A stretch of 23,363 bases of DNA from Planctomycetaceae bacterium (GTDB lineage Bacteria > Planctomycetota > Planctomycetia > Pirellulales > Pirellulaceae), in the NCBI GenBank assembly GCA_002862265.1, contig PKCQ01000191.1, positions 1-23,363 on the forward strand, written 5' to 3'. The translations under genes were made by a program, and so were the position numbers. Positions 10,101 to 18,014 of the stretch are shown here, piece after piece (the first letter of the stretch is position 1; each line of letters begins with the position of its first letter). A model generated the notes under the pieces. The model did not search any database, was not told the DNA's origin, and saw only the letters and a list, made by a program, of their open reading frames with translations.

Positions 10101-11524
10101 TTTCCAGTCCCAAAGGGGATTGGATTGCGAGTCTCGATCGTGCTGGCAATACAAAAATTGCAGGTTTTCCGATCCGAACGACTCTGCAGCGGACAATAAT
10201 TTCACCCGGCATTGAAGCCTCCAACCAGTCTGTCCAGCAACTTACACGAAACACATCGGGAAATCTGTTCCTTTGTCACTAAAGCTCAGGTTTGGTCGAG
10301 GTGCTGGAGAGCAAGAGCATTGGGGGAAAGCAATCATGGGAGAAACTCTTCGGCAACATCTCCATCAATGACGCCGCGATTGGAAATCGGACTATCGCGT
10401 TCTTGAACCGACGTCGCCAACTGACCGCGTACTCAGAAAACACATTCGAGAGTGCACTTTTTCACACTCGCGTTCCAGAAGGTGTTCGCCAAATTTTGGT
10501 CAGCCAGGATGACCGTTGGTTGATCGCGTGGGGTACTTCGAGAGTATTGACTTATGATCTCTCCCACCCCGATGAAGCGCCCAGAGTTTACCGGCCTCCA
10601 CATGCAATTCGATCACTTCGCCTGTCGAGCGAGCAGCGCGAGCTTGTGATTCTAGACAAGCATCCTCAGCTCACCGTTCTTGATCTTGCTTCCCAAGATC
10701 TGACCAACCAGCACGCGTTGGATGCAGATCAACTGCACCCACTCGAAATGCCTTTGATCATTACCAATGACTATGCATTTGCAATTTCAGGTGGAAGCAT
10801 TCATTCCGTCGCCACAGCTCCAATAAACCGAGGCGTGTCGAGCACGGGGGGAGACAGGGTAATGCGGGAATCTGTGCGGCACACATCGTTACGACTCTCG
10901 CAACGGCAGGCACCATCCATCTCCAGCTGGGTTTCAAAAACCGGTGAGGGATTATTCTTGATCCCCAGGCCTAATTCTTTGAGAGTTTTTTTTGTTGGGG
11001 ATGCTCAGACGCAACAAATGGAATTATGGCGTGGCGCTGACTACGTCCGGCAACTGCGGCGGTGGAGACTTAACGAACAACTGCCGCTTGTATCATGCGA
11101 TCCTAATCGAAATTGGATTCTTGCGGCGTCGGATAGTGATGCGTGGTTGTGGCACCTCGCGGATAAGAACCGGCAGGGACCGGTGCGCTTAGCAATCGAT
11201 TCGAATAGCAGCGTCACTGCAGCGGTTTTCTCCTCAGATGGCCGATTCCTGGCCTTAGGATTTGAATCCGGGGAGGTTTGTTTCTGGCCGCTATCTGCGG
11301 ATGGTAAAGTGAGAGGCAAGGTCACGCTACCTATCTCGACCGATCCGATTGAAAAACTTATTTTTCTCAACACGGGTGAAGAGCTCGTCATCGGATGTAG
11401 CTCGGGCGTGTTCCAGGTATCCTTAGATGTCGCTACATTCGCAAATCAACTTGATACCCTATTGAGTCAGTCACAGCGTGTCCGAAGCCAAATGGCTCCT
11501 AGGCTACAGTCACCTGACAGATAG
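7172..11524 (+). pseudogene. Membrane Ser/Thr protein kinase with zinc ribbon and WD40-like propeller, interrupted by two in-frame TAA codons
   Basis: One frame of 1450 codons runs from ATG 7172 to TAG 11524, broken by TAA at 8111-8113 (codon 314) and TAA at 10280-10282 (codon 1037), with no frameshift. Order: a His/Glu-rich N-terminus; a zinc ribbon (C109xxC112, C132xxC135); a Hanks-type kinase with GAGGSG at about 164, Lys186 (VALK), HRD at 276-278, DFG at 296-298 and APE at 323-325; a membrane segment near 443-468; a coiled stretch; and a long beta-propeller, clearest in the last 150 residues (SVTAAVFSSDGRFLALGFESGEVCFW). The first stop lies in LTG*VLGTPAYMAPE, where relatives usually have Gln, so CAA to TAA is likely. 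It falls between DFG and APE and would give an inactive 313-residue product. ATG 7208 (preceded by ggaaa) is another possible start. The ECF sigma gene follows 77 bp downstream. Confidence 0.9.
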
Positions 11525-11601
11525 TGCTCAAGGTGTGTGCTCTCCATGCGACGAAGCGGTCCACAGGATCCTTTGTTGACGACAGATGAACGAACCACAA
11601 C

Positions 11602-12213
11602 ATGAATTCTTCGAGTCAAGACACAGCTTTCCAAAACCGACTCGCCAGAGCTAAAGACGGAGACAAGGATGCATTCCGGGAATTAATTCTGGCGGAAGCA
11701 CCGGCAATCGAGTCCTTTGTCAGCTCACGGCTTTCGATGGCACACCAAAGGTTGGTAGGCGTTGACGATGTTGTGCAGGAAACATTCGTTTCGATCCACC
11801 GCGACCTCTCGAAGGCTCACTTCGATTCACAACGCTCTTTTTCAAATTGGTGCATTCGGATTTCAGAAAATCGAATGCTGGACAGGGTTCGTCGGAATAA
11901 GCGAAAGAAACGTGGGGGTGATATGAGACAGTTGGATGACGACTGTCAAGACGGCCCCGGATTCGTTGAACAGTTAGAGGGAACTGAAACCAAAGCAAGC
12001 GTGAAGTTTCGCCGATTAGAGGAGGCTGACAAGATTCGCGAGGCCATGGCAGAATTGCCGAGTATCCAGCGAAAGGCCACGGAGATGAAATACGTTGATG
12101 GTCGCAACAATCGCTCAATCGCTCTGATGCTAAACAAGAGTAGGCAAGCCGTTGATGGATTACTCAAACGAGCTAAGGCGAAACTCAAGGGTATGCTGCA
12201 CGGCGACAAGTAA
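11602..12213 (+). CDS. ECF-family RNA polymerase sigma factor
   Basis: 203 residues, ATG to TAA. Sigma region 2 spans about 12-105: DKDAFRELI, then VDDVVQETFVSIHRDLSKAHF and the promoter -10-binding part SFSNWCIRISENRMLDRVRRNKRKK. Region 4 is about 140-198: LPSIQRKATEMKYVDGRNNRSIALMLNKSRQAVDGLLKRAKAKLK, a helix-turn-helix for the -35 box. There is no region 3, as in ECF factors. Planctomycetes carry ECF groups whose genes sit beside Ser/Thr kinases, with phosphorylation proposed as the control in place of an anti-sigma factor; here the sigma gene lies just downstream of such a kinase, and no anti-sigma gene is visible. No good ribosome binding site precedes the ATG. The gene itself is intact although its kinase neighbour is interrupted. 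Confidence 0.93.
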   Translation: MNSSSQDTAFQNRLARAKDGDKDAFRELILAEAPAIESFVSSRLSMAHQRLVGVDDVVQETFVSIHRDLSKAHFDSQRSFSNWCIRISENRMLDRVRRNKRKKRGGDMRQLDDDCQDGPGFVEQLEGTETKASVKFRRLEEADKIREAMAELPSIQRKATEMKYVDGRNNRSIALMLNKSRQAVDGLLKRAKAKLKGMLHGDK

Positions 12214-12678
12214 TCCCCTTGGATTTCCATTCTTCTCCTCTAAAACTCCGCTGCTTTTTACCCGGCGACGCTGCGCGATTCTTGCTTTAGCAGATTGAAA
12301 GCAGCGTTCAGCTTGAATATTTCTCCTCTATTGACCGCCCCGTCAACTCAATCCATGCATCAAGGATGCTGTTCTGCTAGCGGCAAATTCTCGACAAAAG
12401 ATATCCGCGGCAGCGTTAGCTGCCCAATGCCGCCCGCCAGCACACGCCTTCTGCGTGAGACCGGGAAAGATATTTTCGTGCTGGCGATTTAATGGAGCCG
12501 AGTTCCATGTTTCTGCGATGCAACGAGCAATCTTTGCCCCTGGAAAGATAAATCTAGTTTTTCGCGCCCGTCACTTCTCTACCCTGTCGCTCTCCTCTCA
12601 GACGGAAACCAATCCTCCATCACGTCGATGGGGGTGGATCAAGAGTGATGTTTCCGAACAACAAAAAGCAGGGAAAAA
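12214..12678. other. Intergenic stretch after the sigma gene
   Basis: About 465 bp without a supported gene. It presumably holds the promoter of the next gene. The 3' end (agcaGGGAaaaa) is the probable ribosome binding region of the gene starting at 12679. Confidence 0.5.
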
Positions 12679-13515
12679 ATGATGAGAACGAGATTCCTAT
12701 TCCACAGCGTTGTCAGCGCAGGTTTGCTATTTGGTGTGATGCAGGGAACTGGCTTTTGCCAAATGGGTACACCTGCGGATGATGGGTGCACTGACGTCGA
12801 CGAAGTCATCGTGTGTGAGGGTGAGGCCGGAGATACCACTTTAGAATGTGACGATGGCGGTGAGGTACGAATTGGTTCCGATGGTAAAAAGCGTCTGTTC
12901 CCCGGAGGAAAAGTCCTCAGGCCGGTGGTGCCATCGAGTCCACCTAATCCAAGTCCTAATCCAAGTCCTAATCCAAGTCCTAATCCGACACCAGGACCGA
13001 CCTCAGGTCCCAGTACAAACCCGACCTCAGGTCCCAGTTCAAACCCAACCTCGGGTGCCGATGCGTGGGGAGCGAACGCCGGTGATACGATTGGAATTTA
13101 TGTGGCTGAGGGATTGAACGCCTATGGTGGACTCACTTTCGTGGTAATTCTTAACGACCAGCAAAATCCATATGATTCTCCCGGCCCGGACGCTGGCGAG
13201 AAGGAGTTTACTTACGATCCTCAAAGCGATGGCTGCTCTGAAATCGAGTGGGCTTATCTAATGCTGCTTGAAATGGGACTGACTGAGCAAGAGGCGATGT
13301 CGCTCTTTGTTAGCACGACAGATTTTGCGGACGACGCTTGCGATTGCTACCTAGAAATGGGGTGGACTTACCTGATGATGCTCGAAACGGGACTGACTGA
13401 GCATGAGGCGATGTCGATTCTCGTTGGCCGCGAAAAGGATAAGGACGAGGATCCGAGTCCAACCAGAATCAAGAAACCTGTGCATGGTCCACTTATCACA
13501 ACTTTCGATGATTGA
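12679..13515 (+). CDS. Predicted exported protein with Pro/Asn/Ser linker and a duplicated helical motif; function unknown
   Basis: 278 residues from ATG 12679 (ATG 12682 is an equal alternative), with GGGA just upstream. Residues 1-27 are a signal peptide ending near GFCQ. An acidic, Cys-containing stretch (about 28-75) is followed by a low-complexity linker: PNPS repeats encoded by a 12-bp tandem repeat, then NPTSGPS repeats encoded by a 24-bp repeat. The C-terminal half holds two copies of a segment of about 22 residues: EIEWAYLMLLEMGLTEQEAM and EMGWTYLMMLETGLTEHEAM, separated by an acidic Cys-rich spacer (DDACDCYL). The copies look like short amphipathic helix pairs. I do not recognise a family. 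A role in the envelope or as a secreted binding protein is a guess from the layout. It is followed by a strong hairpin. Confidence 0.82.
   Translation: MMRTRFLFHSVVSAGLLFGVMQGTGFCQMGTPADDGCTDVDEVIVCEGEAGDTTLECDDGGEVRIGSDGKKRLFPGGKVLRPVVPSSPPNPSPNPSPNPSPNPTPGPTSGPSTNPTSGPSSNPTSGADAWGANAGDTIGIYVAEGLNAYGGLTFVVILNDQQNPYDSPGPDAGEKEFTYDPQSDGCSEIEWAYLMLLEMGLTEQEAMSLFVSTTDFADDACDCYLEMGWTYLMMLETGLTEHEAMSILVGREKDKDEDPSPTRIKKPVHGPLITTFDD
12949..13044 (+). repeat. In-frame tandem repeats (12-bp x3 and 24-bp x2) inside the exported-protein gene
   Basis: ccaagtcctaat is repeated perfectly at 12949-12960, 12961-12972 and 12973-12984 (PSPN repeats). A 24-bp unit starting ccgacctcaggtcccagt lies at 12997-13020 and 13021-13044 with one mismatch, and a third, partial, diverged copy follows. 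Both unit lengths are multiples of three, so changes in copy number keep the frame. Confidence 0.92.
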
Positions 13516-13554
13516 ATCGAGTCTCTCGCCGTTACCTCGACTCTCTAGAGCTGT

Positions 13555-13584
13555 GCGACAGGCCGGAAAGCCCCGGCCTGTCGC
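13555..13584 (+). terminator. Strong hairpin 40 bp after the exported-protein gene
   Basis: gcgacaggccgg at 13555-13566 pairs perfectly with ccggcctgtcgc at 13573-13584 across a 6-nt loop. The stem is GC-rich. No T-run follows, so it is not a textbook intrinsic terminator; it may still protect or end the transcript. Confidence 0.55.
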
Positions 13585-13756
13585 CTCACACCCGGCAAAA
13601 TATCCACATCACCAAACTCGAAGTGAAATAACGAAGGCGCAGGGTTATAGCCAGGACTAGCGAACTCACGAATTGTGGATTTATACAGCTAATGCGTTCT
13701 ACTGTATTGCTTCGAACTCGTTTATTTTTTGTGGTCAAGATTCTGGTTAATCCTCT

Positions 13757-13885
13757 CTAAGCCTGAAACCCCACAGATACACCGGAGCATGCTCGGCGCG
13801 CTTCATGCATATCGGCATACGACTCATACTGTTTCCATTCGTGCTTCAGCGACCAGAAGAATTGATCTATGACCTCGCTGCCTTG
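13757..13885 (-). pseudogene. IS3-family OrfB fragment (minus strand)
   Basis: On the minus strand this reads SEVIDQFFWSLKHEWKQYESYADMHEARR, which matches the C-terminal part of IS3-type integrase-fold transposases (FFWSLKHEW..(Y/F)ES(Y/F)AD..EAR). Both sides are lost and the frame soon ends in TAA at 13757. It abuts a second, oppositely oriented OrfB fragment at about 13886, so two different insertions were joined here. Confidence 0.7.
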
Positions 13886-14250
13886 AAAGTCGGCCGTAAA
13901 CTCACCAGCGACGACTTCATCGATGAGTTGGTCGACCTGTTTACCATCCTTGGCATCCCAGCGTTTCTTCGTCGTCATAAGGGGCTGCAGTTCATCGCAC
14001 CCGAGTGAGCAGCTTCCCCAACGCGGTAGACGTGGGCACCTCCTCCATTGAATCAGGCAGCCCTTGGCACAATGGCTGCCCAGAGCTTATCGAGCAAGCT
14101 CCGCGACTAGAGCTTGGGCAGTATAGAGTTTACAAACATGCAGGAAGCACGCGTCCTGAACGAGCATTGGAGGCAGACTTACATCCATCCACGGCCCGAC
14201 AGTTCGCTCGATGGACGTACGCCGGCCGCATTGACGTTTCCCCCAAAAGG
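13886..14250 (+). pseudogene. IS3-family OrfB fragment (plus strand), frameshifted
   Basis: The plus strand shows consecutive pieces of an OrfB catalytic domain in shifting frames: KLTSDDFIDELVDLFTILGIPAFLR then GLQFIA (13889-14004), DVGTSSIESGSPWHNG (about 14029-14076), and SKLRD*SLGSIEFTNMQEAR...VLNEHWRQTY and SSLDGRTPAAL (about 14090-14240). Relatives read RSDNGPEF at the second catalytic Asp; here it is RRHKGLQF, so Asp is lost. There is at least one TGA and one TAG stop and at least two frame changes. It is an old, inactive remnant with no visible terminal repeats. Confidence 0.8.
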
Positions 14251-14526
14251 ACACTTCAGCTCCACAGGCCTGGAACTGAACACTATGTTTTGCAGTCTCA
14301 AATCCAACCCCATAATTCTCAGTTTGAGACGTCGGTACTTCAGACATCCGGATTCGCCCGCGTTTTTTACTGAAAACCAGCACTCAGTTTTGGCATGGCA
14401 ATTGCAGAATATAGTCGTGCAGAGCGGCACGGGTGTTCTGAGTAGTAGGTTCCTTGGTTGCATAATCACTCAGAACTTGCGAATCCCCACTTCCCTTTGA
14501 CTAGTTTCCATAAGAGAAGACTTACC

Positions 14527-15558
14527 ATGATGAAGAAACACAACAGAGTGCTTATGAGTTTAATGCTCGTTTTTTTGATTTTGGGATTGGCATCCGTTTC
14601 ATCGGCGGAAGGTGGATTCTGGAGAGTGACGGGGAATCTGGTCAACGTGAACAACAGAGTCACTGGATTGAATGGGCCATCATGCCCCATGGCAAGCGTA
14701 AGATTGCGATTCAAGAGCCGTTGGCTTGGTGGAACGGGAGTTGGCTTGAACGGCCCGGTTACGCCTTTTCCCTGGGGAACATCATGGGGCACGGCAACCA
14801 CCGACTCAAATGGATGGTTTTCCGAAACCAGTTCTTTTTTTGCGGATTCATCTCGAGGCCGCGATATTCTCGTTGAAGCCCGAGTGCGTGGTGACAACTC
14901 ACAGTACGAATGGAAACCGGTAAAGATCGTTAGGGGGCTCAGTGCTTCGACTCCCCATCAGGTGACAGGCAATATTCATACTTTTAATCTTGGTGAGGTT
15001 GAGACTGACTTGTTTGAATGTCCGACTGATTTGGTTCCGGCTCCTCAACCGGAACGCAAGCCGAAGATTGCGAAGGTTCCGAATGACAAGCCGAATGACA
15101 TTGAGGCAAAGATAAAGCCAATTCCGTGTGGCTGGAGCACCAATGGAAAACCCGGGATCGATCTCGCTTTTACCAGTGTTGTTGTTCGCCACCGTGATAA
15201 TCAGCCTAATTCCCCGCCGGAACGTATTACGTGGGAAGTGGTGGTTCGCAACAATGGGCCGATGGACTACAAGGGATCGGGTAAATGCAAGACGAGTGTC
15301 CGCATGACCGTATTCATCTCCGAGTTGGGAAAAGAACGCGAATATCATTTGATATTGAACAAGCCAATTGCAGCCAGTTCCGAGAAAACGTTTACCTCGA
15401 ATTCTGGTAATCTTGGCGAAACTTCGGAAGCCGAGTCTGACTCTTACCCAATTCTTTTTGAGATTGATCCCGAAAATGAGATTAGCGAAACGGATGAGGG
15501 CAATAACCAATTAAGTGGTACTTACTCGCCTGCAACCGAGACTTTTTCTGTGCAATAG
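14527..15558 (+). CDS. Predicted exported protein with CARDB-like C-terminal domain
   Basis: 343 residues from ATG 14527 (ATG 14530 equally possible); gagaag upstream is a weak ribosome binding site. A classic signal peptide (MMKKHNRVLMSLMLVFLILGLASVSSAEG) is followed by a region of about 140 residues rich in beta-strand pattern, with WGTATTDSNGWFSETSSF and VEARV, like transthyretin-type folds that carry a (T/D)DxNGxF turn. A Pro/Lys-rich linker (about 190-215) leads to a domain reading DLAFTSVVVRH...WEVVVRNNGPM...FEIDPENEISETDEGNNQLSG. The V.NNG start and D..NEI.E.DEGNN end are typical of CARDB adhesion-like domains. It is probably secreted or surface-bound. It precedes the lipoprotein gene by 114 bp on the same strand. 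Confidence 0.85.
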   Translation: MMKKHNRVLMSLMLVFLILGLASVSSAEGGFWRVTGNLVNVNNRVTGLNGPSCPMASVRLRFKSRWLGGTGVGLNGPVTPFPWGTSWGTATTDSNGWFSETSSFFADSSRGRDILVEARVRGDNSQYEWKPVKIVRGLSASTPHQVTGNIHTFNLGEVETDLFECPTDLVPAPQPERKPKIAKVPNDKPNDIEAKIKPIPCGWSTNGKPGIDLAFTSVVVRHRDNQPNSPPERITWEVVVRNNGPMDYKGSGKCKTSVRMTVFISELGKEREYHLILNKPIAASSEKTFTSNSGNLGETSEAESDSYPILFEIDPENEISETDEGNNQLSGTYSPATETFSVQ

Positions 15559-15672
15559 CACGAGAAGCCCCGGTGCATCCACTCGCTAAAACCAAGGCGT
15601 CATAGGATTGCGCGATCGCGTGAAATTGCAGCAAGAAATTATTCACATGGCACTTCGCATCAGAATTGAACA

Positions 15673-16113
15673 ATGAAAACACACGGTTTTACCCTTATCG
15701 TTTCAGTTTCCGCATGTCTTTTACTCGTGGGATGTGGAGGCGTTGCTGAGCAGGATTCAGGTCAGCAAAATGACAAGAAAGAAAAAACGATCAAGGAAAA
15801 AAAGGGGGGGGCACTTTATACGCGCCTTGCCAATGAGCAGCTAAAAGTCCTTATCTCCGGCTGTAAAAAATATCACTACAACACTGGTCAACACGTCAGC
15901 AAGCTTGCTGATTTCAAGTCGCCTCCAGAAGGTATGTCTGAAAAAGAGTGGAAAGGGCCCTATCTTGGCAAGATCCTGGCAGACCCATGGGGAAATGAAA
16001 TGATAGTGGAATCCAACGAGGAAACAGTGGTGGTTCTAAGTTGTGGCCCCAATGGGTTAAAAGGTGACTCGGATGACCTGACCATGGAGTGGTCAAACTC
16101 GTCAGGCAAGTAA
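15673..16113 (+). CDS. Lipoprotein with type II secretion GspG-like domain
   Basis: 146 residues, ATG to TAA, no clear ribosome binding site. The leader is unusual: MKTHGFTLIVSVSACLLLVGC contains both a GFTLI sequence like the prepilin cleavage site of pseudopilins and a good lipobox (LLVG/C, Cys21). The Glu5 that true pseudopilins carry after FTLI is Val here, so lipoprotein processing is more likely. A Lys/Gln/Asp-rich linker (about 26-45) is followed by a domain with LKVLISGCKKYHYNTGQHVSKLADF, WKGPYLGKILADPWGNEMIV and VVLSCGPNGLKGDSDDLT. This is the GspG C-terminal fold, where GPYL..L..DPWG and the acidic Ca-binding DxDD loop are landmarks. Related pilin-like proteins are numerous in planctomycetes and their roles are mostly unknown. 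Membrane-anchored display of the domain is my inference. Confidence 0.85.
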   Translation: MKTHGFTLIVSVSACLLLVGCGGVAEQDSGQQNDKKEKTIKEKKGGALYTRLANEQLKVLISGCKKYHYNTGQHVSKLADFKSPPEGMSEKEWKGPYLGKILADPWGNEMIVESNEETVVVLSCGPNGLKGDSDDLTMEWSNSSGK

Positions 16114-16609
16114 TTTCAACAATGAATAAAGCCGATCTTTTGCCAATTCGACGACTTAGCCGCCCGATTTTATTTTCACATCAATCCGTCCCGATTACGG
16201 AAGTACCTGCGGGAGAAAGAAATTCGGGATTCTGTTCGAGATAAGGGGATAGTGGATTGTACTCCGAAGAGATGGAGCCAGGGTATTGGCCCCATGGTTG
16301 CTATACAACAAGTTGTCACGCGATGAGAATCACAGATAACATCTAGCATTTCTCAGGTGTAACGCAATTCAAGGTGTGATGAGGTCGCCAGGAATAGTAT
16401 CAATCGCTCCACTTGGTGTTGACATTACGCGCGTCGTCAAGTGCTTGGATGCGATGTTGCTGACTCCCCCAGTCTTTGCACCAGGTTGTATAAGAGAATT
16501 GGGGTTTGGTAATTCAACTAACAATGGATGCGGTGATGGATGTAGTCCACTTCCCAGCGATCAATAACCCAGCAAGCTTCCTCGAAGCTCAGGATGATTT
16601 CATATTTAG
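16114..16609. other. Intergenic stretch, no supported gene
   Basis: About 500 bp between two convergent genes. The longest open frame (63 codons at 16376-16567, plus) has no recognisable motif or ribosome binding site. I see no terminator with a T-run. Confidence 0.5.
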
Positions 16610-17134
16610 CTACAAAAACGCGCCAGACGCGCCGAGGGACACAAAAGTCCAATTTACTGTCCAGCCGAGCCAGGATCCCAAGTGATAAGCAAGGATAGAA
16701 ATTGAGAAATCTCGCCTCTTAATGCGGCGCACGTTAAGAACCAGCAAAAAAATCCCGTACGGAAGTCCACCGATAGCCAGCAGGGCGCACAAGATTGCCA
16801 GATCATCATCAAACGGGCGTTGCAGGAAGAATACAATCAGTACCATCAAAACAGCAATAAAAACGTTCATCCCAGTCGGAAACCAGACGTCATACGACTT
16901 AGGGGCCCGTAAGAGACTCAAAATGAAACACACTACCACGGTGTAAAGACTGAGATTTAAGACTTGAGGAATCGGGTCAATGCTGCTGTTTGTTTCTGAT
17001 ACCTTTACGACCGTGAGGGCACCAGCAGCAACGGCGGTCCACAACAGCATCTTCCCAATGGAAAATTGGGGCTGGCCTTCTTCGTATCCCGGCGATGTCG
17101 TGGACGCTTCTGGATTGTCTCGGGATTCTTTCAT
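16610..17134 (-). CDS. Small multi-pass membrane protein, function unknown
   Basis: 174 residues from ATG 17134 to TAG; a TTG at 17176 would add 14 residues and cannot be excluded. A hydrophilic N-terminus (MKESRDNPEASTTSPGYEEG) is followed by about five hydrophobic segments: near 16-32 (KMLLWTAVAAGALTVV), 43-62, 72-92 (MNVFIAVLMVLIVFF), 98-118 (AILCALLAIGGLPYGIFLLVL) and 130-150. The basic loop NVRRIKRRD lies before the last one. No family is recognised. It is convergent with the lipoprotein gene and stands between it and the insertion-sequence region. Confidence 0.72.
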   Translation of the reverse strand: MKESRDNPEASTTSPGYEEGQPQFSIGKMLLWTAVAAGALTVVKVSETNSSIDPIPQVLNLSLYTVVVCFILSLLRAPKSYDVWFPTGMNVFIAVLMVLIVFFLQRPFDDDLAILCALLAIGGLPYGIFLLVLNVRRIKRRDFSISILAYHLGSWLGWTVNWTFVSLGASGAFL

Positions 17135-17343
17135 GGGTTCACATTTAACAGGAGTGTAGGTTCTCGAAGTGCCCAAGAATCACAGGAGCTTAACAAAGAT
17201 GTATGATTCTCGTGAGGAGCTTACCCGATGGCAAAACGCAACTCTGTAACGTTCTAAATCGTGCGCACAGAGATTTGAAAGGTGATCCTTGAACTGTTAG
17301 GAAATGTTTTGCGAACGAAACCTAGCCCCATAAGGAACCACCT

Positions 17344-17935
17344 ATGGCTAGTTTACCAGAGAAATTGGCGAAGACCGGTGTGATCAAGATCGACTAGAGG
17401 CAGCTTCGAAGTCATGTAGACGAAGTTGTTCGTAGCTCGGTTGAGGAGACGTTAAATAGTCCGCTAGAGGCTGAAGCGGATGAACTGCCTGGAGCGAAGA
17501 GGTATTAGCGATCAGCGGACCGCGTTGATAAGCAAGTAGCTACACTCGGGAGCTTCAGACGAAAAACGAAGAAGTGAATCTGGAAGTCCCACGGCTTCGG
17601 AAACTGCCATTGGAGACGCAGATTATCGAGCGTTACAGGCGACGCGAAACGAGCGTTGAGGAGGCGTTAGCCAAGATGCACCTCGAAGGTATTTCAGTTC
17701 GTCGTGTTAAGGATATCACCGAAGATCTTTTGTGGAACACGAGTGCCCGCAAGCACCGTTAGCGAACTGAACCAGAAGATCTACAAGCAGATCGAACAGT
17801 GGCATAACCGCCGAATCGAAGACCGATACACCTACGTTTACCTTGAGGGCCTCTGGTTGAGCAGCAGCGTTGAGAAAGTCTCGGTGCAAGTTGCAATCGG
17901 TGTAAATCCAGACTGTTTTCGTAAGATCACCTGAC
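17344..17935 (+). pseudogene. IS256-family transposase remnant (N-terminal half)
   Basis: The reading begins MASLPEKLAKTGVIKID*RQLRSHVDEVVRSSVEETLNSPLEAEADELPGAKRY*RS, then shifts frame near 17570 and continues LEVPRLRKLPLETQIIERYRRRE..VEEALAKMHLEGISVRRVKDITE, shifts again near 17735, and ends NQKIYKQIEQWHNRRIEDRYTYVYLEGLWL...VAIGVNPDCF. These are the landmarks of IS256-type (mutator) transposases. There are two TAG stops and two frame changes. The first catalytic Asp (normally YLDGLW) is Glu. The C-terminal half is missing, cut at the left end of the IS3 element at 17932, and I could not find it on the other side of that element. Confidence 0.85.
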
Positions 17936-18014
17936 CTGCGCCCAAAAAATTGATTCATTTGAAGTGAGAGAAATCGGGTAGAATCGGGCCGTCATTTCCT
18001 TGGAGAAGACGGAC

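Noticed and set aside
3532..10282. Reassignment of TAA to a sense codon in this genome
   Set aside because: The sigma gene (12211) and the lipoprotein gene (16111) end in TAA at the expected family length, and the sequence beyond those stops shows no conserved continuation.
11720..12230. Long minus-strand frames opposite the sigma factor
   Set aside because: They are antisense shadows of the clear sigma region 2 and region 4 coding sequence.
16376..16567. 63-codon plus-strand frame as a small gene
   Set aside because: No ribosome binding site and no recognisable motif; isolated between convergent genes.
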